Assembly (NCBI GenBank): GCA_022925895.1
Contig: JAKSYS010000119.1
Location: 1 to 64,000, forward strand
Length of the DNA stretch: 64,000 nt
From: Fragilaria crotonensis
Taxonomy: Eukaryota > Bacillariophyta > Fragilariophyceae > Fragilariales > Fragilariaceae
Direction of reading: 5' to 3'
This document shows positions 11,850 to 22,077 of this stretch, in pieces. Below the pieces are notes generated by a model. The model saw only the letters and a list, made by a program, of their open reading frames with translations. It was not told where the DNA came from and made no database searches. Position 1 is the stretch's first letter, and each line of letters opens with the position of its first letter. A program made the position numbers and the translations under genes.

Positions 11850-13082
11850 GGTAATCGTTCTTGAATCAAGATTTCTGAAAGTGATGTTTCTGTGCGAGAT
11901 GTTCCGATCTTGTTAGGTTCTGTTTGAATGAATACAAGTGTTAGACAGTGCTGCAATGTTGTGTTATTCATCTGGAATCGAATCCTCAAGTAGGCTGTAA
12001 GTGTGCTCCCAAAGAAAGCACACAACAAACCACACACAATGCACAATAATGCTTGTTCTTGAGAAAAAAACTGATAACAATCGCAATACGTCTTGTCTCT
12101 GCAGCAGTCCAGAAAACCTTACCTACGCCTGTGCTTCCTCAACAGATATTCTTTGGTTGTATGTTATCACTGATCACTGATAATCGGAAAGTTTACACTC
12201 CCAATGTATTAAAAGAACAACAACAACGAGTTGTCGAGAGTCAAGAACAAGTTTATATATTTCAGGCTCCAGCAAGTTGGTGTCTGTTGTCGTGTGTCGT
12301 CTCTTGCATTGCAGAAATCACAGATCTCCAGTTTTTTTTCGTTTCCACGCGTCACTGATGAATGCGAAACTCTGATCCATCCATCACTGAAAACGAGGGC
12401 GTGCGGCAGTGTGCGGTCGAGGAAGGGTCACATTTCTCGCACTTCCGGGTACTCTACTACTTTACTCAATAGTACCAGTACTAGTACAACAGTAGCTTTT
12501 GTACTGTAGCACTTCCTTCTTCCATGATGGTGGCGTACTCGTACCTGGTACCTGGTACTCCGTGATGTGCGATCATGCGATCATCGATCCCATGCACTAC
12601 AGTACCGTATTGCTAAGCAGCTGGTACTACAGTGATGTACAACACGAACGAATGGCTTCCACCTGGCATATGGGACAGGCATGAAGGCAGATGATGAGCA
12701 GATGAGGCATGACAATGCACGCAATTGCCTTATGGCATCTGGAATCTCGGAGTACAAGCACTCGTACTGTCTGAGATTTGAGTTCAGTAGATTTCAACTC
12801 AGCTGTACAGACATACACTGGTATGATACAATTGCATCCAGTCAACAGTGACCAGTGAATCCAGAATCCAGACATCCGAAGAAGACCACAGCTAGCATAC
12901 AAGAACGATTATCTCGCACATCACTTCTCATCTCATGCCGTCATAATGACATGTGACATGTCTATGATACAACCTTGCTTCCACCTGCTTGACTTGACTG
13001 TTCATATACATTCCGAGTACACCTGTCACTACCGATAGCAACCAACAACAACAACCAGCAACACAACAATCAACAATACTAT
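11850..13082. other. Divergent intergenic region
   Basis: It lies between the divergent starts of TIC110 and the oxygenase gene, so it should hold both promoters. The part from 12460 to 12620 is dense in GTAC words (GTACCAGTACTAGTAC, GTACCTGGTACCTGGTAC). No gene is supported. Confidence 0.5.
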
Positions 13083-15158
13083 ATGAACGAAAATATGATT
13101 GCAACAATCGACACGGACGATTTGTTGGCACAACACGAAGCGTCGTTGGATCGATCGGTGGGTCAGAATCCTTCGACTGAAATCATCCAAGCTCGACGCA
13201 TTCGAATGCGTCTCTTGGAGGAGCGTGCCGTTTGTCGTCGTCAATTGGCAATCCATGAGGAATGGGGATATGACGTAAAGGGGAGCAGCAGCAATAGCAG
13301 CAACAGTTGTGCCGTGGAAACGTTTCGATTTCGTATAAAACATCATGACAAAACTGCAATCACCGCGGAAAGTCGTGACGAACGAAGACGAGTTGTCCTG
13401 TGCTTCGCTGCAGCACTGGATGGGTTGGATCAACGACAAAATGCCATTATGCTGTTGGAGAGTTACTTGAGAAATTGTCATTCTCTTGGAAATGACAATG
13501 GCCAGCACGTTGATGATGATGATGATTATGACGATGATGACTCCAGCGATTCCAATGACGATGCATACACCAACAATGACAACTGCAACAACTTCAATCA
13601 ACAACAAACAAAGGAGCGCCACTTGGACATTCCGGTAACACTGGCCCTGGCGAAGCTATACTTCAAGGGAAATGACAAACAAAATGCCATGCAACTATGC
13701 TTACAAATTTTGGATTATATCCGTGCTCAAGCTCATGACTGTGTCACCATTTCAGACATTTGTGATCTAGATGATGCTGCCGATGCCTACCATTTGGCAG
13801 GATGGGTGTACATCCATGCTGATGATCACACATCAGCCTATCGAATATGGAACGAGGGTGCGCAGCTCATTCCATCCTGTCAAGTCTTGAACACACAATC
13901 CAAAAAGAGACTCTGCTGGGATTCACAGAATCCGGACGAGATTGACACCATTTCAGAGTCGACAGAACCCATCCTCTTTCAACCACAGGATCTCATACCC
14001 GCATCTGTCCCACCCGCCCTCGTCTCCAAATGTCCAGCACTGGCTCTCTTTGATCCAACGACACAGCAGAACCAGCTCGTCTTTGTGACCAAACATCCCA
14101 TCCTCTCTCCTCTTGAATGCGACCGTGTTTGTCAACACGTCCATGACTTTCATTCTCAATTCCGTGCCGGAACATGGAGCACAGTCCGACATGCGTCTGT
14201 CCCAACCACTGACGTGGCTGTCGAAGACATTCCATCGCTACGACCGTGGTTGCGTAACGTGTTGCAATATCGACTCTATCCCATGCTGTGCACAGCATTT
14301 CCTAAATTGGCAAGAATGAAACAAGAAACAAATGCGAGAAGAAATGATTATGATGATGATCATGATGATGATACATCGTCAACAACAAGAACGTCACGAA
14401 ATCTAACAATCGACCAATTGCGTGTCCACGATGCATTCATTGTTCGATACGATGCCGAGCGTGACATGTCCTTATCTCTACCGGAACACTCGGATACGAG
14501 TCTCATTAGTTTCACCGTGGCACTCAATCAACGTGATCAAGACTTTTGCGGTGGTGGAACGTGGTTCGAATCCATTTCGAAAAGATCAATGACGACGACC
14601 GGAAAATCAACATCAACACAAGAACAATCTTCTGATACTGCCAATTCTCATTCAGATTGTGATACTTTGAAGCACAATGACGAGGATGATTCTGCAATTA
14701 GTGGTGGTGGATGTGTCGTGGATGCCGATCAAGGACATGCCGTGGCCTTTGCGGGTCCTCTGCGACATGCCGGATATCCCGTCACGAGTGGATGCCGCAT
14801 CATTTTGGTACTCTTTCTGTACGCACATGAGTTTGCATACGGACCACTGTTGGAGGATTATTGTAACAAGAACAAGAATAACAATGATGATGACAATGAT
14901 GATGCGGAACGGCAAACGACGACATCGGCAGGGTCAAGATCACTACTGAAAGACAAAAATCAACAGGTTGGTTGTGTCGACGAAACGAGAACTGCTACTG
15001 AAACTGACGAGTTGGACGATTGTATAGATTGCAAAAATCAAGCGCATCAAGCGATACGACCGTCGGGAGACAAGCCGGGTGGATTTGTTGTGTACAACCA
15101 AACAGTCGAATTGGTGAACATGTTGAACCGACAAGTGGCATCTATCCTTGATGAGTAA
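13083..15158 (+). CDS. 2OG-Fe(II) oxygenase, prolyl 4-hydroxylase-like, with TPR-like N-terminal region
   Basis: A 691-residue intronless protein. The catalytic part has the iron ligands His469 and Asp471 (EHSDTSLISFTVALN), a GGGTWF strand, the distal His562 (RHAGYP) and the 2-oxoglutarate-binding Arg572 (GCRIILVLFLY). These fit the prolyl 4-hydroxylase-type 2OG-Fe(II) family; the substrate is unknown. The N-terminal half has helical repeats resembling TPRs (ALAKLYFKGNDKQNAMQLCL and AYHLAGWVYIHADD). Low-complexity Asp/Asn/Ser tracts interrupt the protein near residues 140-170, between His469 and His562, and again near the C-terminus. They come from GAT/GAC-rich DNA and are probably surface loops. 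No signal peptide is evident. The start ATG 13083 directly precedes an uninterrupted reading frame. Confidence 0.8.
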   Translation: MNENMIATIDTDDLLAQHEASLDRSVGQNPSTEIIQARRIRMRLLEERAVCRRQLAIHEEWGYDVKGSSSNSSNSCAVETFRFRIKHHDKTAITAESRDERRRVVLCFAAALDGLDQRQNAIMLLESYLRNCHSLGNDNGQHVDDDDDYDDDDSSDSNDDAYTNNDNCNNFNQQQTKERHLDIPVTLALAKLYFKGNDKQNAMQLCLQILDYIRAQAHDCVTISDICDLDDAADAYHLAGWVYIHADDHTSAYRIWNEGAQLIPSCQVLNTQSKKRLCWDSQNPDEIDTISESTEPILFQPQDLIPASVPPALVSKCPALALFDPTTQQNQLVFVTKHPILSPLECDRVCQHVHDFHSQFRAGTWSTVRHASVPTTDVAVEDIPSLRPWLRNVLQYRLYPMLCTAFPKLARMKQETNARRNDYDDDHDDDTSSTTRTSRNLTIDQLRVHDAFIVRYDAERDMSLSLPEHSDTSLISFTVALNQRDQDFCGGGTWFESISKRSMTTTGKSTSTQEQSSDTANSHSDCDTLKHNDEDDSAISGGGCVVDADQGHAVAFAGPLRHAGYPVTSGCRIILVLFLYAHEFAYGPLLEDYCNKNKNNNDDDNDDAERQTTTSAGSRSLLKDKNQQVGCVDETRTATETDELDDCIDCKNQAHQAIRPSGDKPGGFVVYNQTVELVNMLNRQVASILDE

Positions 15159-15276
15159 TTAGAGAATGCGACATACTGGAATCCACCGATTACATTAGGC
15201 TTCTGACAGTAACTTTGCACCAAATCAAATTAAATTACGCCAATGCACGCTACTTTCTGTATTAGCCTAGTTAGCT

Positions 15277-17063
15277 TCAATTGCCCATCCATGCCGTAGT
15301 GCGGAAACCACGTCCCGCGAAGACTGTATTCTCCGCTCCGAGTTCCTCCTCGATGCGCAACAATTGATTGTACTTGGCCAAACGTTCCGATCGACATGGG
15401 GCACCCGTCTTGATTTGTCCCGTGCACAATCCCACGGCCAAATCAGCAATGTACGTGTCCTCCGTCTCACCGGATCGGTGAGACGTCATGACGCCCCAGC
15501 CGGCCTGTTTGGCCAATTTGACGGCCGCGATGGATTCAGAAATGCTACCAATTTGATTTACCTTGAGCAAGAGACAAGTGCACGCCTTTTCATCAACGGC
15601 ACTAATCTTCTCAATGTTGGTAACGGTCAAGTCATCGCCAACGACCTGGAAGGTGGCCGAGTTCTTGGCGGTGAATTTTGACCAGTTCTCCCAATCATCT
15701 TCATCAAAGGCATCTTCGATAGTAACGATTGGAAAGTCAGCCGCCAATTCTTGGTAGAGATTACCGAGTGCTTCCGCAGAAATGACATTGCCATCGTACT
15801 TGAAATCCAAATCGTACCCGTCCGGACTGGACCCATCCTTGACTTTGAATTCCGACGCGGCAACATCCAAACCAATGGAGCACTTGTCGGTGTATCCCGT
15901 CTTGGTCAAGGCCTCCATAATGAGCTCACATCCCTCGCGATTGTCGCATGGTGGAGCAAAGCCACCCTCATCACCAATCAAGGTGGCATCACCACCAAAC
16001 TTGGCCTTGATGATCTTCCCCAACGTGTGGTAGACCTCACATCCAATCTGCATGGCTTCGGCAAAGGACTTGGCGCCCGTGGGGATGACAAAGTATTCCT
16101 ATGGTTGATAATGATGATGATTGATGAATAAAGGAGACAACAAGGTGAGTGTGCTTGCTGATGGATCATGCTCGATTCAAGTCATGAAACGAAGTTAACC
16201 GACAACTCGAAACAAAGCAGACTTACTTGAAACGCCAACTTATTTCCGGCGTGCGACCCTCCATTAATCACATTGAAACATGGGACAGGCATTGTGTACT
16301 GTTCCAAATCGTTTCCTGCCAATTTGGCATAATGCGCGTAGAGTGGAATACCATTGGATGCTGCCCCGGCCTTGGAAACGGCCAAGGAGACTCCAAGAAT
16401 GGCATTCGCCCCAACTTTGCCTTATTCTTGGTACCATCCAGATCAATCATGAGCTGATCAATATCTTGCTGTTTGGTCGGGTCCATGCCAATCACGGCAG
16501 GTCCCAAAATATCATTCACGTTGGAGACGGCCTGCAAGACTCCCTTGCCCAAATACCGACTCCCACCATCGCGCAATTCGACAGCCTCGTAGGCACCTGT
16601 GGAAGCACCGGATGGGACCGATGCACGAAAGAGACCATCGTCGGTCACGACTTCCACCTTGAAGTGTTTGTGGTGAAACCAATTCAACTGTAAGTGTGTG
16701 TTGTTTTGATGTTGTTGCATGTGAATGTCGTTTGTTGACGTACCTCGACGGTTGGATTCCCACGCGAGTCTAGAATCTCCCGAGCCAAGACAGATTTGAT
16801 GGATGACATGCTCAAGGCAGAAGAAGAAGCAGAAACGCCGAATGGAGTTGCTGGGATTCCCGTAAAGGCCGAAGTCGTAGCGGTAGATCCAACTGTATGA
16901 CATGATATTGACATGAATTGTAAGCAAAATGTGTTTCTCAATCATTTTGGACCAAGGAAAGACCAACCAACATTGCGATGTGATGCTACTGTACTTGATT
17001 CACATCTCGCAGGACATGACATGGTAACGTACCGAGAGCCAAAAGGCAGCGAGAGAGCTTCAT
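15277..17063 (-). CDS. ENO: Enolase, predicted plastid-targeted
   Basis: Phosphopyruvate hydratase, interconverting 2-phosphoglycerate and phosphoenolpyruvate. Four exons: 17033-17063, 16744-16892, 16227-16657 and 15277-16098, separated by GT-AG introns of 140, 86 and 128 bp. Exon 1 encodes only [10 protein letters not shown] plus one base. Joined to exon 2 it gives a signal peptide followed by TATTSAFTG, a diatom-type plastid cleavage site. Enolase hallmarks are all present: SGASTG loop, [42 protein letters not shown] and [15 protein letters not shown] placed the exon 3 acceptor at AAG/GTG (16658) because it restores the family sequence NPTVEVEVVT. One frame change lies at CCCC 16409-16412; one more base restores [17 protein letters not shown], so it is probably a sequence error. 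Confidence 0.93.
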
Positions 17064-17876
17064 TTCAACTTTTTAATAAAAGGTTGGACGGTTGATTTAC
17101 GATGTGGACAAGTGGATTTTGCAGAGAAAAAGTACGTGGTGTCGGGAAAAGGGAGTGCTGGATTCGTTTTGATGGCTTCGCACATTTCTTCATTGCATGG
17201 GGCATATACCGAACTGGATATAGTAAAGATTCGATCTGATGTCGGGATTTTTGGGTCGTTGATGGTATCTCCCCAACACCCAACTCACCAACAACAGTGG
17301 CAACGGCCAGACGGGCGAAGAAATGGAATTGATTGGTTGCCAAATTGTCAGAAGGTTTGCCACCATCCAATCATTGTTGAAGGATGACGAAACATGAGAA
17401 CACTAAACGAAATAAGCCTGAAACTGCATCACCACGACTTGTAGTTCCAGCTGGCATCTGGCATGTCGATTTTTGCTCTCCAATGACCTTGACCATTGTA
17501 CTTGTACCGCCCTTGTCATAACCGCAGCATGATGACAGAGCTCTCATTAGTACGCGTATGGCTACACGTATGTAGTCGATAACTGGCAGAAAGGCTATGT
17601 CATCACCAATCTCAAAAAAATAGAAAAGTCGATGTAATAATCTGTACTCTGCGCTGTAGTTGTGGAGTACTCGGAGTACATTAATACATCTCCCAAGTCG
17701 CGAGCTAAGGCTCTATGTCATACACTCAAGAACGAAGGTAGCCTACTAGAGCTATCATAGAGCTACACATGCAGTAAACCTATTAATCAGGAAAGAAATT
17801 AGAAGGAAGCCATCTTATATCACAAAGTGGAAAACTACCTACGGTAGTGCTGGTCCGGATGTGCGCCCGGCCAAAC
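17064..17876. other. Intergenic region upstream of enolase
   Basis: It separates the enolase start from the VPS54 3' end, so it should contain the enolase promoter and the VPS54 3' UTR. No coding region is visible. A few GTAC words occur at 17640-17690. Confidence 0.45.
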
Positions 17877-20800
17877 TTAGAACGTACTAACACCGATGGG
17901 TTCGCTTGTAGCAAGTGCACCGTCACCTTGTTTTTCGTCGTGGAGGTCATCGGGGTCGTTCGACGCAGCAAAGCCGTTTCCTTCCGTGTTGGCGTCGCCG
18001 TCACTCGCTTCTTCATGCTGCTGCTGCCCCACATCGACAGGTTCCAATGCCGTCATGGCGGATCCCGTGTCTTTCGACTCCGCCAAGTCACCTCCATTTT
18101 GCTTGACATCGTTGTCATTCTCCGATGAAGCGATTTCACCACCAGTCTCTCCATTCGTACCTCCTTGTGGATGCAGTTCATAGTCAAGTGACGTTCCAGC
18201 ACACGAATCGCGGTGAACTCCCAAGGCCGGACGCCGGCGAGACTGTTGAGGCTGGTGGTCATTCGCTCCATTTCCACCAGCATCTGCCGCTTTCCAGGAT
18301 CTGACGTGGGAAAGTAGAATGCGCCTTGATTGTTGCTATTTGGTGTTGCGGATGTAAAGAACAAGGCGGGGGCCTTTTGATCCAGAAAGGCAAAGATGCG
18401 GGAAAACACATCTTGCAAGTGATCCGGGGGTAGCAATGAGGAGAGAACTTGATGCATTTTACGAGTGTTTGTCGCGACACCGTCGAGGAACACGCAACAG
18501 CTGTCTTCGCCGGCGCGAGCATCAAAGTTGGTACCCAAAATTCGAGGGCAAGACTATGTTCGACGATGCCGCCAATAATTGTCACAAACTTGTTCAGGAC
18601 TTTTTCGAGGTGATCCGCATATTCCTTCTTGATCTTGTCCAAATCTTGCAGTAGACCATGCTGTTTTGACGGTAGCTGCGCCATCAGAGCGGCTCGTACG
18701 TGGGGGAGAATAGCAATAATCACACCGAGGCACTGAGTCACTAGGGACAAGTGTTTGGCATTGATAGATTTCAGTCGAGCCGCTGAGTGAATGGCACCGG
18801 CACCCAGAACGAGCTGCGTTGATCGCGAGTTAAATAATCGCAGCAGCTCAGCAACTTTACCAACAATGTTGGTAGCCAACGATTGAAATTGAACAGCACA
18901 TGCAATATTATTCATGAGCATCTCCACCAAAAGCAGACACGACCAAACGACTTTGCACCGAACTCCTTCAACTTCAGCGTCGGGCGATTTCGTGTTGCTC
19001 TCAATTCCACCCTGCCGTCTAGTGGTAGCAACGGCACGTCCAGAACACAGTCGCGTCAAGGCTCCTTGACGTTCTGACGAGACATCGCATTGTGTCCATC
19101 GTTCAGAGTCTAGCGCAGCAACCAGCGAGCTCATATTCGACTCGTGTTGCCGTTCTACAAATGCCTTGGCCTGCGCCAACAGCGTCGATCGCAGTGCTGT
19201 CGCTTTGTAATCGGAAAGTTTCTCCAAGTCAAGCGTAAATTGTATGCTCACCTCCCACAGCCGCCGCATTTCTTCCAGCGTAACGAGCGAATGCGCTTCC
19301 TTTCGAAGTCGCAGCAGCTCCGATATGGACTTTGATGATAATTCTGCGGCAGCGGTCAAGGTCGTGGTTGAAAAGTCGACTCCTTCGACTTTCCCAAAAT
19401 CTTGCACGCCGACCGCTGATTTCAAAATTTCCAACACTTGTTCAAACAACATATCCAAGCAATCCACAAATCGCTCCAATGTCATACTCGTCACACACGC
19501 CTTGACGGAGCTATCCGCTTCGTCGGCGAATTCACCAACCGTCGTGCGGACCGTCATGCGGATGACATCCAACAATCGACTACCGTACAATTGTGCAACC
19601 TTATCCAACGAATGGCATAACTGCAGGCCACGCACCATATCGGGAATTCGAGAAAATGTGGAGGTCTTGGAGAAAGAGTTCCAATCCAAAAGGATCTCAA
19701 CCAACTCCTCTCCCAAATTGGCCACAACCAGAGTCTCATACTGCGTCAATTGATCATTAATGGTCTTGAGAGCCACCAATTTGTGTAGATTATCTTGCTG
19801 CAACATCGTCCGACCAAATTGAATTTGTTCGGCAGCACCTAAATCATCATTTGCAGAAAGCAATCCGCTGATGCAAGATTTGCAGCGAATTACGTCATGG
19901 GCCGCTTCCAGGATCTTGTTCAGGACTAGCAAATCCTGCCGTTGCTTATCCAACAACGGAATCAGTTCCCATGCCACGACGGACTTGTCGGCAACATTCG
20001 ACAACAATTTTCGCACCCGCTCGACTTCTTCCACCAGTCCAGTGATCCACTCCTTGAGCTGTCCGAAGCGGTTCGTTTCGTGAAAGAAGGCTATGCTCTT
20101 GTTGCGAACTTGTTGCAGCAGGGCAATCTCAACCTTGTCCAAGTATGTGGAAAAGGCATCCGCGGGTGGCAATCGCAAAATGTCGTGCGTGGATTCGGAC
20201 AAACAGAGGGGAAGTCGCTGCACAAAGTTGGACCCATCGGTGAAGACTTCCTTCTTGTTCGCGTCAACCATAGGTTTACCACTGCCACTAATGACCTGGT
20301 TCGTCGTCCCCATCGCAGTGTCATTGTCATGTTCCAACACTAGCAATTCCGAAAAGGTATTGCGATCGGTCAAATCAAAGTATGTTTCAAAGAAACGAGA
20401 AGGAATCTGTTCCTCCAAGTTGAGCATGAAATCTTCTTCATTCCGGTCGACTAAATGCCCAACATCACTGTTGGGAGCAATTCTTTCATGCCATTCATGA
20501 CGGTCATTGCTTTCCTGGTCTTGCTGTTGCAGTCGTTGTTGCTGTTGTCGGTTCCGACGTTCGTCAAGGGCGTGCGCCAAGACGCCGGAGCGGGTCAAGT
20601 AATCTTGAACCGATTGCAGGGAGAGGGTTGACAATTCTTCCGGCAGTTCGGTAATTTGTGCCGACATGGCTTCATCGGGAGGCCTGTAATTTGTGTAATC
20701 GTTGTCGTCGTAGAGTGTACCAAGATACTGACGAGACCATTGATCTACCACTTGGTTGATAGCATCGATCTGTTCTGTAACTCCAGCCAATGTACTTTCC

Positions 20801-21238
20801 AATGCCAGCATAGTATCTTCTAATCCACTTCCGTAATCACCAGTTGTCGATACGCTAGTAGCGGCATTGCCACCGCCACTTGAAGAAGAGGCATTCCCAT
20901 TGCCAGTCATTGTGGGTGTGGCTTGTGATCGTCGGGAGTGGTGGGGATGGTTTGGTCCACGAGGATTCGCAACGACGCAGTAGATTAAATCCATCCAAAT
21001 TGTTGGTGGCATCCAAAACTCGTCGAGCTTCTTCCAACGCAATCGCTTGAGAGTCATTTCGTCGTGAATGCTGCGCTACCATCAATAATTGATGTGCTCC
21101 TGTCTGCAGTGGCAGCTGTGACTGTGACTCGGCATTCAGATGTGGATGTTGTTGCTGTTGTTGATGCTGACGGCTCGCTCCACCAAAGTCATCTTGGGAA
21201 AAATCCAACGGAGCTGCCTCACGGTGCTTTTCGGACAT
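17877..21238 (-). CDS. VPS54: VPS54, subunit of the GARP tethering complex
   Basis: Predicted to tether endosome-derived vesicles at the trans-Golgi with VPS51, VPS52 and VPS53. The N-terminal third (EQIPSRFFETYFDLTDRNTF, then AFSTYLDKVEIALLQQVRNK) matches the VPS54 N-terminal region. The middle has a strongly conserved block (AVQFQSLATNIV, LFNSRSTQLVLGAGA, AKHLSLVTQCLGVIIA). The C-terminal domain includes TRKMHQVLSSLLPPDHLQDV. Gln-rich tracts lie near residues 25-40 and in the first 300 residues. About 1,120 residues from ATG 21238. One-base frame changes occur at AA 20971-20972 and AAAA 18537-18540 (plus-strand bases), each repairable within the homopolymer. A further one near 18200 leads into an acidic low-complexity tail ending at 17877; without it the protein would end at 18053. 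Confidence 0.85.
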
Positions 21239-21580
21239 GATAAATGGAGAAGGATCTATCAGACACAACAGCAATGACAATCGGGGTTGCAGGTGTCTCG
21301 CCAGCAAGCCTCAGCTCTCAACAGTTGGTGGTTGCTCAATGTTGAAACAGTGCTGTGTACTGTACCAGTATAAGGCGTACTCCGTACACAGCACTATGTA
21401 CTATGTAGTATTCCTTGTACTCCTCTACTTCGACCGGTAGCTCTCTACTACCGGTAGTAGTAAGTGACCGCACAGCGCAGAGCACAAAAACATGCCATCT
21501 CGAGGATCGCCATCGCTGACGCGACTATTACGTAATGCGGTACTGGAGTACTGTCAAATTCTTAATTCGAAATCTTGTGT
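21239..21580. other. VPS54 upstream region up to the mobile block
   Basis: Presumed VPS54 promoter. The stretch 21350-21560 is rich in GTAC and TAGTA words (GTACTCCGTACACAGCAC, CTACCGGTAGTAG). It ends where element 1 begins. Confidence 0.45.
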
Positions 21581-21620
21581 CACTACAGACCATTCGGGCT
21601 CCGGACCCGTGGCCCAATCA
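21581..21620 (+). repeat. Element 1 left terminal inverted repeat
   Basis: Begins CACTACAGACCATTCGGG. It pairs with 27461-27500 with four mismatches, all beyond position 21. The AGACCATTYGG core is also found at both ends of element 2. Confidence 0.85.
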
Positions 21621-21665
21621 GGCTGGATCAACGTTATATGACGGTTTTCCACTATGAGTGTTTAT

Positions 21666-21938
21666 TTACAAATATAATTCAGTCTCCAGATCAGAGTGTT
21701 TAACCGCCAATCTGGATGTTAGCATTCCAATAACTTCACCAATTCCTGAAACGACGGTGAAAGCGTGCACCATTGTGTTCTCTGTATGTACAAGTCTCGC
21801 ATAGTGCACAATCTCATCGTCGTTCCGGGTTTTTGGATTAGTCGATGTTTGGTTGGAATTGGTGTTCCACGGGGAAGCAAAATAGAAACATACTAGTTCC
21901 ACCGTAAGATCCACTTGAGGTCCAAGTCTCACTCTCAT
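21666..21938 (-). CDS. ORF C of element 1, small protein of unknown function
   Basis: A 90-residue frame starting at ATG 21938, divergent from gene A and 140 bp from it. A matching segment sits at the same place and orientation in element 2. Both have an aromatic stretch (VCFYF here, YNFYY there) followed by VHY-(13 residues)-VHA. In the two elements the VHY and VHA codons are separated by exactly the same distance. That conservation against a diverged background is the main reason to call it coding. No known domain is recognised. It could also be an exon of a longer gene. Confidence 0.45.
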   Translation of the reverse strand: MRVRLGPQVDLTVELVCFYFASPWNTNSNQTSTNPKTRNDDEIVHYARLVHTENTMVHAFTVVSGIGEVIGMLTSRLAVKHSDLETELYL

Positions 21939-22077
21939 TGGCCAGTTCCGTGCTCAAAGATTTTTTGGCATGTACTAATTCCTTTGTAGACTCCCAGTAC
22001 AGAATCAAGATTCGATATCCGCCTCTCCTCGTTGTTCTGCCATCAGAGAGCGCAGATTAAACGACTTTCACACCAGC

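Noticed and set aside
16658-16743. Enolase exon 3 starting at 16687 ([12 protein letters not shown] insertion)
   Set aside because: The acceptor at 16658 gives the exact family sequence NPTVEVEVVT with no insertion.
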